A stretch of DNA of 64,000 nt from Nocardioides nitrophenolicus (GTDB lineage Bacteria > Actinomycetota > Actinomycetes > Propionibacteriales > Nocardioidaceae). Below are positions 43,748 to 58,498 of the stretch, in pieces. The stretch lies in assembly GCF_016907515.1 (NCBI RefSeq), contig NZ_JAFBBY010000001.1, positions 3,410,001 through 3,474,000 of the forward strand, read 5' to 3'. Below the pieces are notes generated by a model. It saw only the letters and a list, made by a program, of their open reading frames with translations, did not search any database and was not told where the DNA came from. Position numbers and translations under genes: made by a program. The number at the start of each line of letters is the position of its first letter. Position 1 is the stretch's first letter.

Positions 43748-45051
43748 TCACCCGTCGTACCCGGATCCAGCTCATCGTCTTCGCGATCATCACCCTGCTC
43801 GGCGTCACCTTCGTCGGCGCCCGCTACGCCAAGCTCGACCGCCTGGTCGTCGACCGCAGCTACACCGTCACCGCCCACTACCCGCAGTCCGGCGGCATCT
43901 TCACCGGCGCCGAGGTGACCTATCGCGGGGTCGGGATCGGCACGGTCGGCGAGCTGGTGCTCACCGACGACGGCGTCGACGTGAAGCTCGACATCGACAA
44001 GAAGTGGGACAAGATCCCCAGCGACTCCCGCGCGCTGGTCGGCAACCGCTCCGCCGTGGGTGAGCAGTACGTCGAGCTGCAGCCGCAGGTCGACGGCGGT
44101 CCGTACCTGCGTGAGGGCTCGCAGATCTCCGACGTCGCGACGCCGATCGCGACCGAGAAGCTCCTCGGCGACCTGTCGGCCACCGTGTCGAGCGTCGACC
44201 GCGAGGCACTGAGCACCACCGTCCACGAGCTCGGCGAGGCCTTCGCCGGCACCGGACCGGATCTCCAGCGGATCATCGACACCGGCAACTCGTTCATCGA
44301 GACCGCCGACGCCAACTTCGACCTGACCACCGCCCTGATCCGCGACAGCAACACCGTCCTGCAGGGCCAGGTCGCCTCGGAGTCCTCGCTGCGGACCTTC
44401 GCCCAGCAGCTCTCCCTGTTCAGCTCGGCCCTGGCCGGCGCCGACCCGGCGCTGCGCCGGGTGATCGACTCCGGCTCGGTCGCCGCCACCCAGCTGCGGA
44501 CCTTCCTGGAGCAGAACGGCGTCGAGCTCAGCGAGCTGCTCGCCAACCTGGTCGCGACCGGCGAGGTCGTCGTCCAGCACCTCGACGCCCTCAAGCAGAT
44601 GCTGGTGGTCTACCCCTACGCCGTCGGCGCCGGTCAGGTCGTCGTCGGGCGCAAGTCCAAGGCGGAGGGCGGCAGCGGCTTCTGGGACGCCCATTTCGGT
44701 CTCATCCTCGCGCCGACCAGCACCCCCTGCTACGCCGGCTACCTCAAGACCCGTCGCAACCCGGAGTCCGACCGCGGCAACGCGCCCATGCCCGACAACG
44801 TCGGCTGCACCGAGCCGATCACCAAGAGCAACCCGCGTGGTCCCCAGAACCTCCCGCGGGTCGCGCCGGGCGTGCAGGGCTACGACGTGGGCGTCCGACT
44901 GAACCCGACGACCGGCGAGCTGGAGTGGGGGACGACGGCCCAGGACCAGGAGTGGTCCGGTGCGCGCGGTAACGTGGCGCCGCCGTCGCTGGGGAAGGAT
45001 TCGTGGAAGTGGCTCTACCTCCAACCGCTGCTCGACCCGTCCACCCGGTGA
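43744..45051 (+). CDS. mceF: Mce-family protein F
   Basis: This 435-residue final subunit has anchor RIQLIVFAIITLLGVTFVG and MCE domain SGGIFTGAEVTYRGVGIGTVGELVL, with VGNRSAVGEQYVEL. The C-terminal tail (TTGELEWGTT ... SWKWLYLQPLLDPSTR) resembles the end of other MceF proteins. GTG start within the mceE stop. Confidence 0.92.
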   Translation: MITRRTRIQLIVFAIITLLGVTFVGARYAKLDRLVVDRSYTVTAHYPQSGGIFTGAEVTYRGVGIGTVGELVLTDDGVDVKLDIDKKWDKIPSDSRALVGNRSAVGEQYVELQPQVDGGPYLREGSQISDVATPIATEKLLGDLSATVSSVDREALSTTVHELGEAFAGTGPDLQRIIDTGNSFIETADANFDLTTALIRDSNTVLQGQVASESSLRTFAQQLSLFSSALAGADPALRRVIDSGSVAATQLRTFLEQNGVELSELLANLVATGEVVVQHLDALKQMLVVYPYAVGAGQVVVGRKSKAEGGSGFWDAHFGLILAPTSTPCYAGYLKTRRNPESDRGNAPMPDNVGCTEPITKSNPRGPQNLPRVAPGVQGYDVGVRLNPTTGELEWGTTAQDQEWSGARGNVAPPSLGKDSWKWLYLQPLLDPSTR

Positions 45052-45070
45052 GCACGCTCAGGCGCAGCGC

Positions 45071-45829
45071 GTGACGGGCTCCAGTGCCACGCTCCGCTGG
45101 AGCGTGATCGGGCTGCTGCTCGGCGTCGTCGTGGCCGCGCTCGGCGTGAGCGGGTGGACCCTCGTCGACAAGGGCGTCCCCGGCAACCCGGGCAAGAAGC
45201 TCGACTCGCTGCTCGACCCGCCCCGCGACGAGTCCGCCGACCGCGAGCAGGCGCTGGCCGCCGGCCGCGTCTTCGTCCAGCGGTTCAACACCTACGGCCC
45301 CGACCTGCTCGACAGCGCCGGGAAGATGCCCGACTACGCCGCGGTCGGCGAGCTGATGACGGCGAAGTTCCGCACCGTCTTCGACAAGAACGTCGGGTAC
45401 GCCGAGGAGACGGTCAAGCAGACCCAGATCGACCGCAAGGGCACGCCGTACGCCGTCGGCGTGGCCAGCATCGACGACGACTCCGCCGAGCTGCTGGTCG
45501 CCGGCATCGTCCAGTTCGCCTATCCCTCGCCCGCCGACGGCAGCGAGCAGGTCCAGCTCGAGCCGCTGCGCTTCCGCTACGAGGTCTCGCTGGTCAAGCA
45601 GCACGGCACGTGGCTGGTCGACGACCTCGACGACCTCGACGACGAACTGCCCTCCTTCGGCGAGGCGTCGATCCCCGAGGGCGGCACGGGCGGCACGGGC
45701 GGCACGGGCGGCACGCCCACCGAGCAGCCGAGTGGCCAGCCGAGCGGGGAGCCCAGCGGCCAGCCAAGCGGGGAGTCGAGCGGGGAGTCGAGCGGCCAGC
45801 CGTCCGCGAGCACGGGGGAGGGGCAGTGA
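45071..45829 (+). CDS. Mce-associated membrane protein, Ser/Gly-repeat tail
   Basis: This 252-residue protein has one membrane helix (WSVIGLLLGVVVAALGVSGW) and a NTF2-like extracytoplasmic domain (AAGRVFVQRFNTYGPDL, EETVKQTQI). The C-terminal tail is made of GGT repeats (9-bp units) and then PSG repeats (12-bp units near 45721-45815). Mas proteins follow mceF and stabilise the Mce complex. It starts at GTG 20 bp after mceF, and its stop overlaps the next gene. Confidence 0.85.
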   Translation: MTGSSATLRWSVIGLLLGVVVAALGVSGWTLVDKGVPGNPGKKLDSLLDPPRDESADREQALAAGRVFVQRFNTYGPDLLDSAGKMPDYAAVGELMTAKFRTVFDKNVGYAEETVKQTQIDRKGTPYAVGVASIDDDSAELLVAGIVQFAYPSPADGSEQVQLEPLRFRYEVSLVKQHGTWLVDDLDDLDDELPSFGEASIPEGGTGGTGGTGGTPTEQPSGQPSGEPSGQPSGESSGESSGQPSASTGEGQ

Positions 45830-46698
45830 GCACCAACCTCTACGACCTCCTCGACGTGGAGGAGGACGCCACCGAGGACCAGATCCGGGCCGCGTGGAAG
45901 AGCGCGATCGCGGACCTGGACCCGACCGAGCGCCGGTTCCGCGCCTACAGCGACGCCGCCGGCGTCCTGCTCGACCGCGACAAGCGGGCGGCGTACGACG
46001 CCGAGCTGGCCGCCGAGCGCGCGGCCGAGCAGGCGGCCCAGCAGGCGGCCCAGCAGGCGGTCGAGGAGGTGCCGGCCGACGTCCCGGCCGCGTCCGCCCC
46101 GACCCTGGCAGCCGCCGCGCCGGCGGACGCCGCGGACGCCCCCGGCGCGCGGGCCGCGGGCCCGGGCAAGGTCGCGCTGATCGTCACGGCGGTGGCGGCG
46201 GTGCTGGCGGTCGCCCTGGCGGTGACCCTGGTGCTGACGCCGGGGGCCAGCGGGAAGCAGTCGGCGAAGCAGATCGCGCAGGCCAACCAGCGGGTCGAGA
46301 GCGCGGCGATCGCCGCCGAGGGCGCGGCCGAGCAGATGGTCGGGCCGGTGCTGTCGTACGACCACAAGACCATGGCCGCCGACCTCGAGCGACTGCGTGG
46401 CTACATGACCGAGAGGATGGCGGAGAAGCAAGCCGCCGGCTGGCCCGCGCTCACCAAGGAGGCCGAGTCCCAGCAGGTCGTGGTCGAGGCCAAGTCCGCC
46501 GGCACCGCGCTGACCCGGGTGAGTGCGAACGGTCGTCGGGCCACGGTCGTGGTGTTCATCGACCAGTACGTCACCAAGGCCGACCAGGATCCGTTCGTGC
46601 TCCGGATGTGGGCCACGCTCGTCCTGGTCAAAGCGGCCGGCAGCGACGCGCGCTGGCTCCTCGACAAGCTGTGCACCGACGACCGCTGCGAGGAGTGA
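45826..46698 (+). CDS. Degenerate J-domain fused to Mce-associated membrane protein
   Basis: This 290-residue protein begins with about 58 residues of DnaJ-type fold: NLYDLLDVEEDATEDQIRAAWKSAI, then SDAAGVLLDRDKRAAYDAEL. The HPD tripeptide that activates DnaK is replaced (DLDPTE). An Ala/Glu linker follows, then one membrane helix (VALIVTAVAAVLAVALAVTL) and a Mas-type extracytoplasmic domain ending SDARWLLDKLCTDDRCEE. A J-like module on the cytoplasmic side of a Mce-associated protein is unusual. GTG overlaps the upstream TGA. Confidence 0.8.
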   Translation: MSTNLYDLLDVEEDATEDQIRAAWKSAIADLDPTERRFRAYSDAAGVLLDRDKRAAYDAELAAERAAEQAAQQAAQQAVEEVPADVPAASAPTLAAAAPADAADAPGARAAGPGKVALIVTAVAAVLAVALAVTLVLTPGASGKQSAKQIAQANQRVESAAIAAEGAAEQMVGPVLSYDHKTMAADLERLRGYMTERMAEKQAAGWPALTKEAESQQVVVEAKSAGTALTRVSANGRRATVVVFIDQYVTKADQDPFVLRMWATLVLVKAAGSDARWLLDKLCTDDRCEE

Positions 46699-46732
46699 TC
46701 CGGCGCACCCCGCCGGCCAGCGGTGGTAGCAG

Positions 46733-46827
46733 CGTCGTGCCGGGTCGCGTCGTGCCGGGTCGCGCCGTGCCGGGTCGTGCCGGGTCGTGTCGTGCCGGGT
46801 CGCGTCGTGCCGGGTCGCGTCGTGCCG
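46733..46827. repeat. Tandem GTCGTGCCGGGTCGC-like minisatellite
   Basis: About six imperfect copies of a 15-bp unit (CGTGCCGGGTCG plus three variable bases), with one 10-bp deletion copy. They run from the end of the Mce-associated gene into copy 4 of the inverted-repeat element. The 591-bp region up to rpoB holds no gene: minisatellite, inverted repeat (46827-46939), then about 200 bp of GC-rich sequence with no clear feature, then the rpoB promoter. Confidence 0.8.
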
Positions 46828-46939
46828 CTGTAACACGCTGTCCACCTGACCACCTGGCGGTTGTCAGCAGAAATGCGGCCTGTACGGGCCGTTATCTGCT
46901 GACAACTGGCGCCCAGTCGCGTGGACAGCGTGTTACAGC
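46827..46939. repeat. 113-bp inverted-repeat element, copy 4
   Basis: 113 bp, with outer 19 bp (GCTGTAACACGCTGTCCAC) perfectly inverted. The 43-nt arms match at 34 positions. The inner pair is TTGTCAGCA with TGCTGACAA, a different sequence from copy 1 (TTCTCCGCA with TGCGGAGAA) that still pairs. The centre has a small GGCC/GGCC hairpin. It lies between the mce operon and rpoB, both on the plus strand. Confidence 0.87.
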
Positions 46940-47157
46940 GTCGGTCGGCCCGCACCGGACGAGCCCCGCACCGGACGAACCCCGCGGCCGACGACCCCCC
47001 CGCACCCGACGAGCCCCCGCGACGCCGGGAGCACCGCGGGTTCGCCCCGGCCCCGCTGCTTGACCTCGCGGCCCGCGCCGAGCATGATCGGCGAACCGGA
47101 TTCCACCGGCCGCCGATGGGACCGCTCCTCGACTGCGTGAGTGTTGCGCAGTCGACA

Positions 47158-47186
47158 TTGTGGAGCGCTCAGGTGTCGTGTATCGT
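47158..47186 (+). promoter_or_regulatory. Putative rpoB promoter
   Basis: -35-like TTGTGG (47158-47163), 17-bp spacer, then -10-like TATCGT (47181-47186). This leaves a leader of about 95-100 nt before the rpoB TTG start. Assigned by eye. Confidence 0.45.
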
Positions 47187-47289
47187 GGCTCCTTGCGCCT
47201 GCCCTCAGATGCGCTTCGGCCTGCCCGGTGGCCGATGACGTGGTGGGTCAGGGCGCTCTCGAAGAGTCGAACCCGTCGAAGGACAACTC

Positions 47290-50799
<3,510 letters not shown>

Positions 50800-50888
50800 G
50801 CGTGACGGCGGTACGGCCCACGGGTCGTACCGCCTCCCTCAGTCCCCAGCCTCACCTTTCACAGAACTAACGAAGGACAGCAGCCACC

Positions 50889-54767
<3,879 letters not shown>

Positions 54768-54777
54768 GGCCGGTCAC

Positions 54778-54814
54778 CGAGGGCCCTCCCGAGCACTGCT
54801 CGGGAGGGCCCTCG
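54778..54814. terminator. Terminator of rpoBC
   Basis: CGAGGGCCCTCCCGAG and CTCGGGAGGGCCCTCG form a perfect 16-bp stem over a 5-nt loop. It lies 10 bp after the rpoC stop and faces the HIT gene, so it may serve both. Confidence 0.9.
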
Positions 54815-54842
54815 GGCGTTCGCGGGGGCGCTCAGTCAGGGT

Positions 54843-55271
54843 TCAGGCGAGGGCGCCGGCGAGTCGCGCGCCCACCGCGGCGATGGTGTCGGCGTCGCCC
54901 TCGACCCCGGGCTGCCAGGGCAGGGTGAGCCGGTCGCGGGTCTTGTCGACGTAGCGCGGGATGACGTGCAGGTGGAAGTGGAAGACGGTCTGCCAGGCGT
55001 CGGCGCCGCAGCAGTTGAGCAGGTTGACGCCGTCGGCGCCGAGCTCGCTCAGCACCGTCCTCGCGATCCGCTGGGCGGCCAGGGTGACCTCGCTGAGATC
55101 GGCCGGCTCGATCTCGGTGAGATCGCGGCTGTGCCGCTTGGGGATCACCAGCAGATGGCCCTCGGAGGCGGGCCGGATGTCCATGAAGGCGTAGGTCGTC
55201 GCGTCCTCGGCGATCTTCACCGACGGCACGTCACCGGCCACGATGCCGCAGAACAGGCAGGAATCGGTCAT
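54843..55271 (-). CDS. HIT-family protein
   Basis: This 142-residue histidine triad hydrolase contains ATTYAFMDIRPASEGHLLVIPK and the catalytic FHFHLHVIPR triad. Likely substrates are nucleoside phosphoramidates or dinucleoside polyphosphates. The N-terminal CLFCGI may bind zinc. Cytosolic; converges on rpoC. Confidence 0.92.
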   Translation of the reverse strand: MTDSCLFCGIVAGDVPSVKIAEDATTYAFMDIRPASEGHLLVIPKRHSRDLTEIEPADLSEVTLAAQRIARTVLSELGADGVNLLNCCGADAWQTVFHFHLHVIPRYVDKTRDRLTLPWQPGVEGDADTIAAVGARLAGALA

Positions 55272-55330
55272 GGACCGACTCTAGGAGACGCGGCCGGCAA
55301 CCTCCGGCCGCCGCCGTTCGTCCTACGTAT

Positions 55331-55879
55331 ATGAACAGGTTCCTGCTTCTGCCCGCCGCCGCGCTCCTGGTGGCGGCGGGGTCGCTCTCCGTGCCGGCCT
55401 CCGCTGACACCGCTGACACCGCTGACACCGCTGACACCGCAGCCACCGTGCGCGCCGCCGTGCCGCGCTGCCATGACGCCGACCTGCGCGCCCGCTACCG
55501 CGCCACCGATGCCGGCGCCGGGCACCGGTTCGGCAAGATCGTCCTCACCAACGTCTCCGGCCACCGCTGCCGCACCGGCGGCTTCGGCGGCCTGTCGTAC
55601 GTCGGCGACGGCAACGGCACCGAGATCGGCGCGCCCGCGACCCGGGACGGGACCGCGCGGCGCTTCGTGCTCGCCCCCGGGCAGCGCGCCGTGAGCCGGG
55701 TCGACGAGAGCGTCGCGGAGAACTACGCCCCCGCGACCTGCCGGCCGCACCCGGTCGACGGGTTCCGGATCTACGTCCCGAACGCGACCCGCTCGCAGTT
55801 CGTCGCCCACCCCACCACCGGCTGCCTGAACCCCGCGGTGGAGCTGATCGCGCACCGCGCCTACCGCAAGCGGGGGTGA
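55331..55879 (+). CDS. Secreted DUF4232-family protein
   Basis: This 182-residue protein has a signal peptide (LLLPAAALLVAAGSLSV). An ADT repeat follows, made by four 9-bp units (GCTGACACC) near 55404-55439. A DUF4232-like domain follows: PRCHDADLRARYRAT, GKIVLTNVSGHRCRTGGFGGLSYVGDG, VAENYAPATCRPHPVDG and PTTGCLNPAVELI, with four cysteines. It faces the HIT gene divergently from 59 bp away. Function unknown. Confidence 0.82.
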   Translation: MNRFLLLPAAALLVAAGSLSVPASADTADTADTADTAATVRAAVPRCHDADLRARYRATDAGAGHRFGKIVLTNVSGHRCRTGGFGGLSYVGDGNGTEIGAPATRDGTARRFVLAPGQRAVSRVDESVAENYAPATCRPHPVDGFRIYVPNATRSQFVAHPTTGCLNPAVELIAHRAYRKRG

Positions 55880-55889
55880 GCCCCGGCGC

Positions 55890-55928
55890 CGCGGGACCGC
55901 CCGGGCCTGTGGCCCGGACGGCCCCGCG
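55890..55928. terminator. Bidirectional hairpin between DUF4232 gene and paralogue array
   Basis: CGCGGGACCGCCCGGGC and GCCCGGACGGCCCCGCG pair at 15 of 17 positions, followed on the plus strand by CCCTTTCCT. It closes the convergent DUF4232 gene and secreted array. Confidence 0.7.
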
Positions 55929-55961
55929 CCCTTTCCTCTCAGGAGCCCCGTGGGGGTGGGC

Positions 55962-56693
55962 TCAGCGCCGGACTCGCCGGACGGGCGAGACCGAGACCAG
56001 ATCGGGCCGGCCGGGCGCGCTCGCGGTGATCCGGACCGCGAGGCGGCGGCCGCGGTCCGCCTTCCGGATCCGGTACGACGCCGCGGTGGCCCGCTTAATC
56101 GGCTTGCCGTTGCGCAGCCACTGGTAGGAGTACGTGCTGGCGGACGCGGTGAGCTGGGGCAGGACGGCGCGGAGCCTCGCGCCGACCTCGGCCCGTCCCC
56201 TGAGCCCGGCGGTCGTCGTCGCCGTCCACCCCGAACCGGTCGTCGGTGCGGGCAGGGTGGGCGTGGTCGGGGTGGGGGTGGTCGGTCCGCCCGGACGGGC
56301 CTGCACGATCACCCAGGGCAGGCCGGCGTTGCCTGCGTTGAACGCACAGGGCAGCGTGACGGGGCGGTAGCCCGGATGTCTGTAGGACTGCTCGCAGGAG
56401 ATCCGGGACCCGAGCAGCTCCGGGGTGAGCAGGAGCTGGTGGCCGGTGTCGCCCCGCGTGGTGTCGTCGATCGTCCAGAGTGTCTCGACGTACTGGGGGT
56501 CGGGGAGGAGGCCGGCGCGAGTGACCGTCAAGGCCTCGCCGACGTAGGGGACTTCCGGCACCGAGGGATGGGGGCCGTAGTAGTAGAAGTCCTTCAGGTC
56601 CTCTCCCGCCGCGCTCTGTTGACCTGCCGTGGTCGTGAGCACACAGCTCAGGAGCAGGAGAGGGAGCAGTGCAGGTCGTCGGTGGATCGTCAT
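55962..56693 (-). CDS. Secreted paralogue family 2, short member (last of operon)
   Basis: This 243-residue protein has a signal peptide (PALLPLLLLSCVLTTTAG). It has only the last two modules of the family. One is a cysteine module (RISCEQSYRHPGYRPVTLPCAFN). The other is the C-terminal Ig-like module with LRAVLPQLTASASTYSYQW, LRNGKPIKRAT, YRIRKADRGRRLAVRITAS and SPVRRVRR. Its ATG overlaps the stop of the next upstream paralogue (ATGA). A Pro/Thr-rich linker joins the modules. Confidence 0.82.
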   Translation of the reverse strand: MTIHRRPALLPLLLLSCVLTTTAGQQSAAGEDLKDFYYYGPHPSVPEVPYVGEALTVTRAGLLPDPQYVETLWTIDDTTRGDTGHQLLLTPELLGSRISCEQSYRHPGYRPVTLPCAFNAGNAGLPWVIVQARPGGPTTPTPTTPTLPAPTTGSGWTATTTAGLRGRAEVGARLRAVLPQLTASASTYSYQWLRNGKPIKRATAASYRIRKADRGRRLAVRITASAPGRPDLVSVSPVRRVRR

Positions 56694-58462
56694 CGGGGCA
56701 CTCGTCTCGCCGGGCTGTGGGAGACCAGGTCGGGCCGTCCTGGCGAGATCGCGGTGATGCGGACGGCGATCCTGCGTCCGCGGTCGGCCTTGCGGACCTG
56801 GTACGTCGCCTTGGTGGCCTTCGTGATGGGCTTGCCATTGCGCAGCCACTGATAGGAGTACGAGGCGGCGGGACCGGTGAGCTGGGGCAGGACCGCACGG
56901 AGGGACTTGCCGGGCTTGGCCTTGCCCTTGAGGCCGGCGCCGGTCGTCATGCTCCAGGCGGCTTCGCTGCCGGGGTCCGGGCCGTCGGTGGGCGCGTCGG
57001 CGATGGTGACGCTCTCGGCGCCGCCGGGGAAGGTGCAGGGGACGGCGAGGTCGGAGTAGCCGGTCCTGACGAAGACCTGGTGGCAGGAGAGGGTCCTCCC
57101 GAGGTGGGCGCGGGTGAGGGTCAGCTGGTTGCTGGTGGCGACGGTGTCGCCGTCGATGACCCAGCGGGTAGCGGCGGGGGCCGCGGTGGGAGTGACTGTC
57201 CCGTCGGCGAGGGTCAGGGTGCCGCCGACCCTCGCAGCGCCGCTCACCCGTGGGGGGCTGTCGACCTCGAGAGCGGGTGGCACGACCCGGACGGCGCCGC
57301 TCCGTTCGCTGGTGACGTCCAGGTAGCCGGTGCGTTGCGCGACGGCGACGAGGTCGACGGCGATGGTCTTGCCGACGTCGGTCGGATGGACGGTGTAGAA
57401 CTCGCCGTCGCCGACCTGCTCGTCGTCGGCGTACCACCGATAGGTGACGCTGTGCGGCTCCGGAGTGATCTCGGCCCTGACGATGCGCAGCCGGTCGCCC
57501 GGGCGGGCGGTGACGGGATCGCCTTCGATGCCGGGCTGACGGCTCACCTGCAGCGGCCCGGGCTCGACGAGCAGGTCGCCGACCCGATCGGTCTGGGTCT
57601 CGCGATAGCCCAGGACCCAGCCCCAGGCATACACGGAGACCCGCTTGCCGAGGAGCTCCGGTCCCGGGGCGAAGACAGGACCCCGGCCGACCCGTTCACC
57701 ATCGACGATCCAGGTGTAGCCGAAGGAGGTCGACGGAGCGGGGTCGAAGACAGCGCCCGAGACGCGGAGCTGGTGGCCGACTCTGGCGTGGGTGGGAGAG
57801 CCCTCGATGACGGGCTGGCCGACGACCTTCAGCGGTCGGACGACCTCGACGTTGATCGTCCGCCTGGCGACTCGTCGGACTCGGTCGGTCGTGGTGACCA
57901 CGAGCTGGCGCGAGCCCGGCTGGGAGGTGTCGACGGAGCTGCCGGAGGTGATCGGGACGCCATTGTCGGTGGCGGCGCAGGAGACGATCGCGCCCCCGGG
58001 ATCGTCACAGGAGAACTGGAGCGGATAGCTCTTCCCGACATCCAGTACGTCCTGGTGGGCGACGCCGCCGACGGTGAGGACGGGGTCGGTCACATCGACG
58101 CCGACGCCGTACCTGGCAGTCGCGGACGAGTTGTCCTTCGCGGTCGCCGTGATCGAGATCATGGTGCTGCCCTCGGCCTCGATCCGCAGCGCGAGCGTCG
58201 AGCCGCTGACGCTGCCCGATCCTGTCTGGCTGCCGCTGAGGGAGTACGACAGGGTCGCGACGCCGCTCGAGGCACTCGCTCTCAAGGTGACCGCGACCGG
58301 GCCGTCGTACCAGCCGATCCAGGGACCAGTGCCCTGGCTGGGGCCGACTTCCACGCCGATGACCGGTGCGGTGATGGCGGGCGCCCCGGCCCGAGCCGGG
58401 ACCGCGCAGAGGGCGGCCAGCGCCGTCGCGAGGGCGAAGATCGTCATGAGGCGGCGCTTCAC
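56690..58462 (-). CDS. Secreted paralogue family 2, member B
   Basis: This 590-residue exported protein has a signal peptide (ALATALAALCAVPARAGA). An N-terminal Ig-like domain with WIGWYDGPVAVTLRA and YSLSGSQTGSGSVSG comes next. Then FSCDDPGGAIVSCAATDNGVPIT, two WYADDEQVG/WIVDGERVG-type repeats, LSCHQVFVRTGYSDLAVPCTF, and the C-terminal KGKAKPGKSLRAVLPQL with YQWLRNGKPITKAT. A GTG start with AAGGAG six bases upstream. No enzyme motif; probably a wall or matrix protein. Confidence 0.82.
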   Translation of the reverse strand: MKRRLMTIFALATALAALCAVPARAGAPAITAPVIGVEVGPSQGTGPWIGWYDGPVAVTLRASASSGVATLSYSLSGSQTGSGSVSGSTLALRIEAEGSTMISITATAKDNSSATARYGVGVDVTDPVLTVGGVAHQDVLDVGKSYPLQFSCDDPGGAIVSCAATDNGVPITSGSSVDTSQPGSRQLVVTTTDRVRRVARRTINVEVVRPLKVVGQPVIEGSPTHARVGHQLRVSGAVFDPAPSTSFGYTWIVDGERVGRGPVFAPGPELLGKRVSVYAWGWVLGYRETQTDRVGDLLVEPGPLQVSRQPGIEGDPVTARPGDRLRIVRAEITPEPHSVTYRWYADDEQVGDGEFYTVHPTDVGKTIAVDLVAVAQRTGYLDVTSERSGAVRVVPPALEVDSPPRVSGAARVGGTLTLADGTVTPTAAPAATRWVIDGDTVATSNQLTLTRAHLGRTLSCHQVFVRTGYSDLAVPCTFPGGAESVTIADAPTDGPDPGSEAAWSMTTGAGLKGKAKPGKSLRAVLPQLTGPAASYSYQWLRNGKPITKATKATYQVRKADRGRRIAVRITAISPGRPDLVSHSPARRVPR

Positions 58463-58498
58463 GGGGACTCCTTGGTTCGAGAGCGGATGCGGCGTCGG

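Noticed and set aside
45660..45815. Short regular repeats that could suggest a CRISPR array
   Set aside because: They are 9- and 12-bp in-frame codon repeats (GGT and PSG) in a Mce-associated protein, with no spacers.
46733..46827. CRISPR-like tandem repeat before rpoB
   Set aside because: Units are contiguous with no unique spacers and no cas genes are present.
55404..55439. 9-bp tandem GCTGACACC units
   Set aside because: A small in-frame ADT repeat after the signal peptide of the DUF4232 gene; not a regulatory or mobile element.
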